From contig NC_052495.1 of the NCBI RefSeq assembly GCF_009730915.1, forward strand, positions 1-64,000: 64,000 nucleotides of DNA, given 5' to 3'. Position numbers and translations under genes: made by a program. Position 1 is the stretch's first letter; each line of letters opens with the position of its first letter. Below, in pieces: positions 1 to 10,939 of this stretch. Under the pieces are notes generated by a model. It searched no databases and was not told the DNA's origin. It saw only the letters and a list, made by a program, of their open reading frames with translations. The stretch comes from Dioscorea cayenensis subsp. rotundata (taxonomy: Eukaryota; Streptophyta; Magnoliopsida; Dioscoreales; Dioscoreaceae).

Positions 1-12
1 GTTCTTTGGTTC

Positions 13-573
13 TACGTGAGATCCACACAATATCAATACCATTATAAATTCTCACCCTGTTGACATCTTTAGGGACAAGTCAATAATATTTGAGTATATA
101 ATACCTTTTGTTTGCATATTTGTATATAAATATATTAAGAGAAGAGGTTTTTTTTTTAAAAGGTGGATAAACCACTTCAATTAAAAGCAAAGAACGAAAA
201 TACAGAACAAGCCAATTCCCAACAAAACAACAAACCACAAGCAGTGGAACAGAATCCTACAAAAGTAGCCCCACACAAAACAACACGAGACCAGAAGTAA
301 AACAACACGAGGCAAGAACAACAGCCTCTACCCCCCCTAAGCTGAAAAAACAATCAACTAGCCAGTATGTGTATCAGGTCCAGCATCCTGATCAGACGCC
401 CCACCATGCTCCTCCCCAATGGATGTAAGGAACTCCAAACTACGCCTAATGGTAGAAGAGTGCTCCTCCATCTAGGCTCTCGATATCTTAGGAGCTGTAG
501 AAAACCAGGATAATAACATACGGTCAATCTTCAAACAAAGCTTGTGGACAATTTTTTTGTGTGGATCTCACGT
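13..573. repeat. Segment bounded by a 17-bp inverted repeat
   Basis: The motif ACGTGAGATCCACACAA near base 14 reappears as its exact reverse complement at 557-573. The DNA between is purine/A-rich without a coding frame. The pair could be degenerate ends of a non-autonomous element, but no target-site duplication was found because the left flank is at the window edge. Confidence 0.3.
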
Positions 574-763
574 GCTCCTCCATCTTGGAAGGGAAGAGTT
601 GTTTGTCAAACGAAGCAATCGACAATTTTTTTTATTTCGAAACTTATTTATAATATATATATATATATATATAATAGTATAATATTAAAATATTTATAAT
701 ATTAATATATTTAGGAAAATCATATTATAAAATTTATTAATATAAGTTTATTTTATTTTAAAA

Positions 764-803
<40 letters not shown>

Positions 804-2345
804 TTTTTATTTATGCTAATTTTATGTTAATTCATAAATGATATATTTTTAAAATTAATTTTTTAAATAACATTTATAATAGTTAAGGGACTTCCAAGAC
901 GACAATGTCTCATGGGAACTCATATTACTATTAAGGTTACTAAGGCTCGCACTCCAGGTGGTTTTGCCTTCTCTTATTCAATACTGACACAATTTAAATT
1001 CATGAGATTATTTTTTTAAACTAAAATTTTAACCTACGAATCGATTAACTTATTTGATAATATTCATTAAAATTAAATTATACATTTATTTCAATTATTA
1101 ATTCAATTTTGGATATTTATATATTTTTAAAGTAATTTTGTAAAACATAGAGATGGGTTAATTCATTTACAAGTTACGGTATATTAAAATTAGGTTTTAT
1201 CAATTATTTATCATTAGATTAAATCTAAAATTAATTTTTAAAAATAAATTTTTAAAATATGGAAAATAGATTATCTTATTTCGTACTATATTATAATTAA
1301 CTCTATTATTATTATTATTATTATTTTATTATTATTATTATTATTATTATTTCAGATTTAATAAAATAAGTTTCCAAGCTATGAGGTAAGTTCTTTTATC
1401 TTATATTATATTAAAATATATTATTGTTCGTAAGCTATTTATCTAAGAGATCTAAATACATAAAAGTTTTTTTTAATATATTCAATTTTTGAGATTATTA
1501 TTTAAAAAATAATAAAGTACAAAGGAAAAAAATTTGATTTTGTTAATTAAATGATCGTTTAACAAGATATCAAGAATATTGAAAGTTAAATTGTGAGATT
1601 TTGCCAAAATCATATTTGGTAAATTTGATCACAAATTAATAAATCTGTATTATCTATATTCTTATTCTACACACACAGATATATATATATATATATATTA
1701 AATTAGGAAAGTTTCATGCTATGCTATATGGTCTCATTAAAAAAAATTTCCACAAAATCATATAATATTATAACAATATTAAAATATTTATAATTATTTT
1801 TTTAATTTGGCACCAAAACTTTAAAAGCAAATTATAATTTTTAAAATATTTATAATTAAAAAAAGTATATTTTGATAATTTCAAATTTTAATTAAACTCT
1901 GATATAAAAATATTATTGAAATATAAATTTTAATTAATTGTAAATTATTATAGGGGTTGTATTACAACAACATGAAAATATTTATAATTTAGTTTTAAAT
2001 TAATTACAAATTATCAGAGTGACTGCCGTGCTAAACCATGAAAACATTTGTAATTTAGTCCTAAATTAATTATGATTTATTATAGATACTAAACTATAAA
2101 TAATATTTAGCATGAATCCATCATTTATATATGATTTTATTATAACGTTTTTTATTAATTTACAAATGGTAAATATTTTTTTATTAATTTAACTCCATTT
2201 GACTAAAAATGAAGCTAGAGGATCATTCATAATAATGAGAGAATTATAAAATAACTTTTAAAATTTAGATTAAGTGTTTTGTTTCTAATATTATTACCAA
2301 AATTATAACAATTATAGAGAATTCTTGGTTAATTCCCTTTTAATT
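574..2345. other. AT-rich intergenic DNA, no gene seen
   Basis: Very AT-rich sequence with (TA)n runs near 655, 770 and 1680 and a (TTA)n run near 1305-1350. No reading frame of coding character and no recognisable element ends were seen. Confidence 0.6.
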
Positions 2346-2662
2346 TATAATATTTTAAAATTAAAAATTAAAAACTATTGACTTTTATAAAATTTATATT
2401 CAAATATACTTGTGTATACAACTAGTTCAAAAATTATAAAAACTCCGTCTAAATTAATAAAATTTATTTATCGATATAAATAAATTATTCATTTATTGAT
2501 AAATAAATAACATTTATAAATAATTATTTTTATATGTTCCAACATTATTATTTTATAGAGGTTAATTTTATTGTACACCCTAGCTAAAATAGTTAAACGA
2601 GTTTTATTCTATTATGTTAAATATTTATAGGTTTAAAATTTAAAATAATTCGATTTCATAAA

Positions 2663-2918
2663 AGAGCACAGACTTAAAATAATTCTATAAATTTAGAAAA
2701 TACTATTTAGTGATAAGATTATGAATATTATCATTACTATACTTAGATTTCTATCTATCTATATAGATACAGATATATATATATATAAAAAGAGTACAGA
2801 CTTAAAATAATTCTATAAAATTAGAAAATACTATTTAGTGATAAGATTATGAATATTATCATTACTATACTTAGATTTCTATCTATCTATATACATACAA
2901 ATATCTATATATCTACAT
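2663..2918 (+). repeat. 128-bp tandem duplication
   Basis: Two adjacent units of about 128 bp (2663-2790 and 2791-2918) share the block from 'cagacttaaaataattc' through a (ATCT)n tract. A partial third piece (ctatttagtgataagatta) lies near 2998. The paralogous copy at 20.5 kb has only one full unit, so this arose after the larger duplication. Confidence 0.8.
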
Positions 2919-3151
2919 ATATATAGATAGATAGATATCTATCTATAAATATACATATATCTATATATTTACACTTATCTATATATAACATAAAATACTA
3001 TTTAGTGATAAGATTATGAATATTTTGAATATTATTATTACTATAATTATATCCCCTCTCTCTCTCTCTCTATATATATATAACAATATTCCTCCTCAAT
3101 ACTATAGTCACATCTAAGGTTGATAATTATCAGGAATCAAAACTCGTCAAC

Positions 3152-3472
3152 ATGTTACGTTTCCTCCATAAGTTTTTGCAACGTGAAGAATCAATCTCCG
3201 CTAACATAAAAAAAGCATGTGAGAAATATGAGAAAAGCGAAGCAGCTGTAATAATAAGAGGAGGGGACACAAGAATAGAAGTCAATGTAAAATTAGAAGA
3301 AGAAGAAAAAACAGAAGCACACATAACAATTGAAGAAGGGCCAAAGATACTGAAAGGCAATTTGATATTTGAAGGTTTTGCTCAAGATATTCCAGGTACA
3401 GTGATGGATGATTTTGAAAACCTTTTCTTAGACACGATTAATGATCAACAAGAACAGGTTGGATCAAAATAA
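3152..3472 (+). CDS. Unrecognised 106-aa acidic/basic small protein
   Basis: A 106-codon frame starts with MLRFLHKFLQREES and ends in QQEQVGSK. I do not recognise a family. The first 30 residues are basic and amphipathic, the middle (about 50-66) is Glu/Lys-rich, and the last third is acidic. No transmembrane segment or signal peptide is evident. A paralogue at 20862-21179 is about 85 per cent alike but has an in-frame stop after the start of the conserved region. Most differences between the two copies are substitutions that keep the frame downstream of that stop, which hints that the protein was once under selection. A CT-rich tract and (TA)n lie just upstream. I chose this ATG because the paralogue conserves it; the region upstream is out of frame here. 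It could be a single-exon gene or one exon of a longer one. Confidence 0.45.
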   Translation: MLRFLHKFLQREESISANIKKACEKYEKSEAAVIIRGGDTRIEVNVKLEEEEKTEAHITIEEGPKILKGNLIFEGFAQDIPGTVMDDFENLFLDTINDQQEQVGSK

Positions 3473-3822
3473 CATGGATGGATGGTTATTGTATCAAGAA
3501 TATGGATGGAGACAACATATTATATTATTTAGGTGTTTTGATTTATGGAATTTTGTTATCGCATTTTAGAAATTGATTTTTTTTTTTTTGTGCTAAGTTG
3601 CTTCTTTTTATGAATTTTTGTTATTTAAAATAAGCAAAGATTAGAGCTTGATCAATTGGATCCATATATTTTTTAAAATTTTGTTTCTTTTTATTTATTT
3701 ATTTTTTAGTTTAAGCAATTTGTAAATGATTATTTCTTGTATTATCTTAAAGATGATTTATTTTTATATTAGCGAAGATCTCCATTATATTAGATAACAT
3801 GATCTAACATACACATACTCTC

Positions 3823-3874
<52 letters not shown>

Positions 3875-4195
3875 ATACTCTTCTACCCTACATAGATCAT
3901 TAAATCACATTATTACCTGTTAAATGATTAAACCAAAACCTTAGCATATACCTTTAAATTTTAGTGAACATTAAATTAATAATGTTTTTATATCTATGAA
4001 TATATATATATCCCAAAAAAAATATAAACTACTTTTTATTCATTATTATATTGAAATAAAAATGAACTTTATATGGACAGTTTAGAAATTTAAATAATAT
4101 TATGGACAGTTCATTTTTAAAAAATATAAACTACCTTATCGGATTTTTTATTTTTATTTTTTTTGCAATAAGGGCCCTTAAAATAAACTAACACT

Positions 4196-7100
4196 AGTGT
4201 AGAGCCCACGCTTCGGGTTAAATTTAGTAGTAACAACAACATGGTCTTCGTTATTTATTTATTTATTTTTACTCTTATTATTTACCAAACACAAACAAAT
4301 TTCTATCAATGAATTGTAAGAAAAAAATATCATAAGTAATTAAAAATAAATAGCAATCCAAGTAGAAAGTTATTTAAATTTTTAAAAAAATCCTAATGAT
4401 ACCTAAGAAGCATATATTAGGGAATTTTTAATTGTCTTTTATATTTATTAAATATCAACTAAAACTAAAAGATGGTTGATATGAAATTCACCTGTCTCTT
4501 GAAATGAATGGTATCCTCGATCACTTAATTATTGGCAAAAATTCTTAATCTCTAGTAAAATCTTTTTGTGGTTTACAATGCATGCATCCTATCATATTTA
4601 TAAACTAATTGAATAAACAAAAATTTATTTTGTCTCACTACATCCATATGTGGATAAGTTAAAAAATCCTAATAACTGGTTAAATGATTTGCATTCAGTA
4701 AAATGTAAAAATTAATATATTGAAACGGTTTTGATATTGTCTACATGTTAACAAAGTTAAGGTTTCATTGAATTTTTTTATCATAAGCATGGAGGCATGA
4801 AGGATAATTTTTTGAAAAACTCTCGTTCTACACATCAATATCTTGTATTTAAGTATTAGAGAGTTATTTGAGTTGGAATAAATCTTAGAGTCAATAAATA
4901 TATAAATAATTACTTTTTCAAAAATTAGAGTCAATAAACATAAATAACGTCTAATAATAATAAAATTTACATGGATTGTAGTTTAAAATAATACACATAT
5001 AAAGTTTTTCCATAAGTAGGTTCTAAGATAATATTAAAGAAGAAAATTCAAACATTATAATAATTGATAAAAGACTGCATAAAAAAACATATTAGTATTT
5101 TCCATAAAGATAATCAAACCAAAAAAAGTATCTTGAATTTCCCTTCACACATAGCTTTTAATATTCTTCTTCTCTACATTTAAATAGTACAAACCAAACA
5201 CCAACAATTATCGTTCAAAGAGTATAATAATTAGCTAATATCATAGGGATACAACAGAATAAATTTTTTAAATTAAACGTAAAAATATTTAGTTTTTTTG
5301 AATCATATAATTTTATGATGATTATAAAATCATTAAAAATACATACGTTAGTGATATGAGACCCATAAAATTTAAAAAAACACCAAAATATAATAAAATC
5401 TATTTTTCTATCAAACAAAATGTGCTAAGATTATTTGTTTTTTTATCAGAAAGTACTATTAAAACAAACTTTTAAACCCATCTAAAATCTATTCAATCAT
5501 GCCCCAACTTCATCACATCTAAAATATACTAAGATAATCAATTACCATCATTCAATTACAACAAAATAAAAAAATAAAAAAATGATGAAAAAAAAATATT
5601 TGTTTCTTTCCAATCTACTACCAAAAAACCAATGAAAATCAAGGAAGAAAATAGAAATCAAATGGAAAACACCCCGCACCTTCAGCTCTAATCTCCAACA
5701 AAAGATGATGCGGTGTGAGGACACTAATTAACATCGAAACCCTTTAGTTCTTTCCAATCTATAAAAAAAACCAATGAAAATCAAGGGGAAAAATATAAGT
5801 ATATATTAAAAAAAAGATAGTTTTTTTAAAAAGTCCAATCAAAGAAAGACAAATTAAAATAAAATATACAAAATTTTATTTTATGTCTATAGATGTATGA
5901 ACAACAATAATAACTATTGAAACTAAATAAAAAAATAAAGAAATACAAAATGGGTAAAAACAAAAGAAAAAATAGATACTTTACAAATAAATAATAGTTA
6001 ATATAATACTTTACAGTTATAGATGGTAGAATACATTTCTTAATTATTATATAAATTAAGATTAATATTTCAAAATTAAAATTAAAAAAAAAAAATTCTA
6101 GAAAAATGGCCCTCAAAATAAAGGATAAAGAAGGAGATTGTTTTTTTATATATTTTTAAAAAAATATTCTAATTAAAAAAAGTAAAAAGAAACAATCATT
6201 CTGCAATTAATGCATTCCCACTACAGACCTGAGAAGTGCATTTTAGAAAAAAGTCAAGAGTGGTAATATCAACAGGTTGAGAGAGAGAAAAAGGGAATGA
6301 GAGGAAATGGAGTCTCCTCATTAGCTGCTAGCGAGATCACGACCGTTCAGAGCTTGATGAGCGGTGAGGATGGAAAGATGTGGGTGAGATGGCACAGGCG
6401 CCCAAATCAATTTCAAGATTATTCAACAAAAAGCAATAAGATTAAAAACAAAGAAAAGTGAACCAATCAAAAGGCAACAAATGTCTATGAAATGAAAGCT
6501 TCAAAGTGGAAGATATTCAGGGGATAGGTTTAATATAATGTATGTGTATATATGTATGAGGGGCCATCTTAATAAATACGACCATATTTAGTTATTTATA
6601 TTATATTTCATTAAAACATATTTATTTAATAAAATATTAAATATAATTAATAAAATAATTAACTAATATGTTTAAAAACTATATTTCAAAATAAATATTT
6701 AAAATAATAAAAATATGTGAATAATAATAAATTATAATATTATAATTAATAAGAGTAATTAATAATATATTTTTTATGGGAGATATTAACCCGACATAAG
6801 ATAATTTTAAAATTTTCATAAGAAACAAAACCTTACAAAAATTTGAAAAATATGTATAAAGTTAAAGTTTATGTAAATAAATAAACCTATCATATGTTGA
6901 ATATATATTCTTGGCAAAATGTAATTTTTTAAAAAAAATAAGTAAACCACAAATTCATGTTTTTTTCAAAAAAAATACTTAATTAGAAAAATAAGGCACT
7001 TTTAACTTTTAATAGCACATTACTTGCAATAAAATTTTCACAATCATCATCCATATATTTTTACAATATTTTTTAAAAGACATTAATAACATTTTTTTAA

Positions 7101-8362
7101 AAATTTTTATACTATTAAAAAAATACATTAATAATAATTTTATTAAAATGATTTAGAAAAATAATATTTTTTTAAAAATTTATATTAATTTTGCAATCTT
7201 TCTTTTTTTTTTAGATTTAACCCGCAACATTAGCACATGTATTTAATCTAATAAATATAATTTTGATGAGAAAACTTTTTACCATAGCTTGACACGTGGG
7301 AGATTTTATTATTTTTATATATATATAAGATGTTGATTATTATTATTATTTTAAATTTAATAAAAATTTAAGAGTTATCTATTACAAGCATATGATTTTA
7401 TTAAGGAGTAAATGAAATGGGTGAATATTGAAGCCATATATCACCCAAAAAAAAATAATCCTTTATTAGGTTACATAATTGGCAAACTGAAGTATTTAAT
7501 TTAAATATTTGACGAAGACGAAGACGGTGTTGGCGACAAGCCATCTTTCACTGTTAGAGATGTCATCCATGCTAATTTTTTAATATAATATTTTTTTCTT
7601 AAAAATTGAAATAGATGTGTAGCAGTCAACGGGGTCAACATCCGAAAGAAAACCAGAAGATCATGACATGGAAAAGGAGAGGCCAGCGTGGAAGAAAAAG
7701 ACAAGGCGACAAGAATTGAAGGAAGGCTGAGAAGAAGCAATAGGGAGCCGACAAGTGTCACTCGCTTCATAAATCATATGATATATATTGGTGTCATTGT
7801 AATTAGGGAGTAATGATAGTAACTAATTTGGAGGATGTATTCTTAACCCAGTAACGTGGAGTGCAAGACCAAGGGATTTTGTAATTATTTTATATACAAT
7901 CAATATATGTGTTGACAATAAAACAACGATCTAACGAATAACAACAAGTAATCACACAAGAGATACGAGATTTAATGAGGTTCGGCAGGGTATGCCTACG
8001 TCCTCGGGAGCAGAGCGACTGTCGATTCTTTTATTAGAAAAATTAGGGTTACAGATTATATATATATAAACTCTATCCGATGCAATTTACTAAAATACCC
8101 CTGTACCGCGAAGGCGTTGCCTTCAACCCATCTCGGCGATTTGCCTGTTCACCATGTATATAAGCCATATACAACAATATGTAAAACAACTAATTACTTT
8201 TTGTCTTCTCTAATTTTGTTTTATTATTATATAATTTTTTTATTTTTATTTTTGATTAAAAAATGCAAAAAAGTCCCATCTATAAGATTTTCCTTTCATG
8301 TACTTGGATTGCTTGTAATTTATTAGTCTCTATATTTTTTTATAAATTTTTTGAAATAATGC

Positions 8363-8395
<33 letters not shown>

Positions 8396-8590
8396 TCTTT
8401 AAAAATAAAATATTTTTAAAATAATAAAATTTAAAAAAACAATAATAAGTTTTTAAAATAAATTGGGTTAAAAAAGAGACAAATAAATTAATTTAATAAT
8501 TATACATACTTTTTCTCTTCTCTTGTTTTATTATCATATAAAATTTTTAATGTAAGTGTTAGTGGGCGGGGCGACGCGTCCCTCCTGACA
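4196..8590. other. AT-rich intergenic DNA, no supported gene
   Basis: Long poly-A/T tracts and low-complexity DNA. A slightly GC-richer patch near 6290-6460 holds a 54-codon frame (MRGNGVSSLAAS...) that I cannot support as a gene. At about 7905-8110 the phrase 'gaggttcggcagggtatgcc' and nearby 'ctacgtcctcgg' resemble a dispersed plant repeat often seen near genes; no ends were resolved. Confidence 0.5.
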
Positions 8591-8594
8591 ATCA

Positions 8595-8604
8595 TATATA
8601 AAGG
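8595..8604 (+). promoter_or_regulatory. TATA box of the glycine/lysine-rich ORF
   Basis: TATATAAAGG lies 83 bp before the ATG at 8687. It is followed by a CT-rich leader in which 'cagtactcgcctctcctc' is duplicated, as expected for a plant core promoter with a pyrimidine-rich 5' UTR. Confidence 0.6.
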
Positions 8605-8686
8605 AACAGTACTCGCCTCTCCTCTCCTCTTCTCCTCGTTACCAGTACTCGCCTCTCCTCTTCTCCGCATTTAAACCCTAACCCTA

Positions 8687-9418
8687 GTGATGACCCCGTT
8701 CTCCGGCCTCTCACGGTATCTCTCCCGCCGGGCGCCAGGAACTCCCCCAGCACTGGTGAGGATGCTTTCAAAGGCGTCGAAGGCGGCGAAGGCGGCGAAG
8801 ACGGCGAAGGCGGAGAAGGCGGCACCGGCCCCGGCCCAGAATCGCAATCGCAAACTCATTGCTGACCTTAGAAAGATAATGACGACGAATACCGCCGCAT
8901 CCACCACCCGCAATCCCCGCGACACCTATTATCCCCCCATCCCCATCGACTCCCGCATCCCGGAGGCATCCACACCCTCCCATCCCGGCGACTCCCTCAT
9001 CCCGGAGGCATCCACACCCTCCCATCCCGGCGACTCCCTCATCCCGGAGGCATCCACACCCTCCCATCCCGGAGGCACCCCGGCCAAACCTACAACGTCG
9101 CTGTTGACGAAGGTGACCTTAGCCGTGAACTTGGGTGCACTGTGTGAAAGGGCTGCCCAATCGTACCAATCACTCAAAGAGAAGTTGAAAGAAAAATACG
9201 ATTCTCTGTTTAAGAAGAAGAAGAACGGTGACGGGGAAAAGGGGAAAGGCAATGGAAATGGTAAGCAAGGGAAGTGCAATGGAAATGGAAAGAAAGGCAA
9301 AGGCGATGGAAATGGGGGAGATGGCGGCGGCGGCGGCAGCGGCAGCGGCGGCGGCGGCGGCGGCGGTGAAGACGACATCGTCCACGAGATGATGCGTCAT
9401 GTAAATGATTTCTTCTAA
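8687..9418 (+). CDS. Lineage-specific Pro-repeat / Gly-Lys-Asn-rich protein, 243 aa
   Basis: A 243-codon single frame in a GC-rich island within AT-rich DNA. The order is: a Ser/Arg-rich basic N-terminus (about 1-35) that could act as an organelle transit peptide (inference); a Lys/Ala stretch (about 28-48); three near-identical 14-residue repeats around PEASTPSHPGD (about 88-130); a helix-like segment LLTKVTLAVNLGALCERA (about 139-156) followed by a Lys-rich coiled-coil-like stretch; then low-complexity GNGK and poly-Gly runs, ending MMRHVNDFF. I do not recognise a family. Decayed relatives with the same order of segments occur at 25.9-26.1 kb (+), 45.2-47.2 kb (-) and 49.2-50.4 kb (+), and each of three of them lies just upstream of NRPB10 sequence. 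The start is the first ATG after the CT-rich leader; the adjacent ATG codon is an alternative. Confidence 0.55.
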   Translation: MMTPFSGLSRYLSRRAPGTPPALVRMLSKASKAAKAAKTAKAEKAAPAPAQNRNRKLIADLRKIMTTNTAASTTRNPRDTYYPPIPIDSRIPEASTPSHPGDSLIPEASTPSHPGDSLIPEASTPSHPGGTPAKPTTSLLTKVTLAVNLGALCERAAQSYQSLKEKLKEKYDSLFKKKKNGDGEKGKGNGNGKQGKCNGNGKKGKGDGNGGDGGGGGSGSGGGGGGGEDDIVHEMMRHVNDFF

Positions 9419-9651
9419 GGCCTTTACCCTGGTTTTGTTCATGGTTCCAAAAAATGGCAATGAAATGAATACGTTTGTTTGTTTGTTATTTTTTTGTTTT
9501 TAATTTATTTTTTTTTAATTTTTTAATTATTTAATTATTTATTATTATTATTAATTTTAAATTAATCTAAACTCAAAAATATATATATCGAGCAACCCTA
9601 AAAAACCCATAATCTCTGAGCTTTCCCGGCGGCGATCGAAGGCAAGCGAAG

Positions 9652-10882
9652 ATGATCAACCCCGTCCGATGCTTCACCTGCGGAAAGGTATCAATTGATG
9701 TCGCTTTCTCCTCTCTAGGGTTTGGATTTCTATTCCTTTTTTTTTCTCTAGGGTTTTGGAGATTTGCGAGCTTTCTTTTTATCTGGTTTTTTTCGCAGGT
9801 GATTGGTAACAAGTGGGACACGTAGCTGGATCTTCTCCAGGCGGACTACTCCGAGGGGTGAGAAAATTTATGATTTTATTGTATTGATGTAATTTTTAGG
9901 TTTTTTATTTGATCAATGGCTTCAAATTTGTTCTTTATCGTTGTTTATCCAGAAATTAAATTTTTGTTTAAATTACTAAATCCCTGGCTTTGAATATGAT
10001 TCTATGCATCAACCTTTTCTACATTTGTACCCCCAGTTTTAAAATGACTTGAGTGGTTGAGCCTTTCTATACTCTTACTCCTTATAATTTAAAAATACGT
10101 TATATTTGAGGTCTGTTAGATCAAAAGTGGGATTGAAACTGCATGGATTGATGTGAAGATAACTTTATACCTAAACAATGTTTGTTCAACCTTGAGCAAT
10201 CAGTTGCTCAATCGTCTCCAGTTGTTCATATGGGTATATAATCGAGTTCTTTGTTGATGGTCAACTTCTGTATCAATTCTGTTCTGAATTGCTAGTATTT
10301 TCCACCAGTGGATGTTGATGTGGAAGTTCTCCTTGTGCCCTTCTAGATGAGAAGCATTTGAATAGTGCCTATTTAATGATTCTATTGAAGATGTTAGTGT
10401 GAACTGGTTTTGATGCTCTTACTAATGAATTATTGAGTTTTTGGTCACTATGAATTCTAATTTTGTGCTGGACTGACTCCACGATGGGTAATTTGGAAGT
10501 TGAATCTCTGACGGTGGTTAGAACTATACTCCAATCTGAAAACACGTGGTTCTTGAGAGAATATCTCCACCGTGGTACACATTAAGAGCATACTGTTGCA
10601 CCTGCGATACAGAGAAGATCTATCGGTGCTTTTATGGTAGAGATACTAGAATACTTTATAAAGTTGTTTGATTGTTGTGTGGCAGGCTGACATTTTATGA
10701 TGATCGATAAAGATTTTATGTTCCTTGCATAGCTTTTGACATTTCAATCATCTTATTGACAAATTAACTTGCATGGGATCTCTTCAGTGATGCTCTTGAT
10801 GCCTTAGGTCTTGTTCGCTACTGTTGCTGGCGGATGCTTATGACTCACGTCGACCTCATCGAGAAGCTCCTTAACTACAACT
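9652..10882 (+). pseudogene. NRPB10-like pseudogene (inverted copy of 42832-44725)
   Basis: Three exons match the intact minus-strand NRPB10: 9652-9687, 9799-9857 and 10788-10882. Exon 1 reads MINPVRCFTCGK with an Ile-to-Asn change. Exon 2 carries a TAG stop at 9823-9825 where the intact gene has Tyr. Exon 3 has Trp for one Arg of the CCRR motif. The introns align with those of the intact gene, so this is a genomic copy and not a retrocopy. The fourth exon is gone: the sequence passes directly from intron 3 of NRPB10 into intron 3 of the ARC5 copy at about 10915. Confidence 0.9.
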
Positions 10883-10939
10883 GTAATAAAAGCGTTTAGC
10901 TTTCATTTTGTTTCTGGTGGGTGGTATCTGGTATTGCAG

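Larger units (their letters stand above)
2346..4195 (+). repeat. Direct repeat, copy 1 (paired with 20222-24262)
   Basis: From about 2346 to 4195 this DNA aligns in the same orientation with 20222-22920 and then 24224-24262. It carries the small ORF at 3152-3472. Copy 1 keeps the empty sites of two insertions present in copy 2 (at about 3960 and 4110 here) and itself has a private tandem duplication at 2663-2918. The two copies bracket the inverted NRPB10-ARC5-IDH copy at 9.6-17.1 kb. Confidence 0.85.

Noticed and set aside
6297..6461. 54-codon plus-strand frame starting MRGNGVSS
   Set aside because: Short, single, unrecognised and followed by AT-rich DNA. Nothing supports translation.
7501..7770. 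89-codon minus-strand frame with a hydrophobic, signal-peptide-like start
   Set aside because: The plus strand is a purine-rich low-complexity tract whose complement gives Leu/Ser-rich sequence. No family, no homologous copy and no gene-like context.
8768..9460. Several minus-strand and alternate frames over the glycine-rich ORF, including a poly-Ala/Pro frame
   Set aside because: Complement of coding repeats and poly-Gly codons in the plus-strand ORF.
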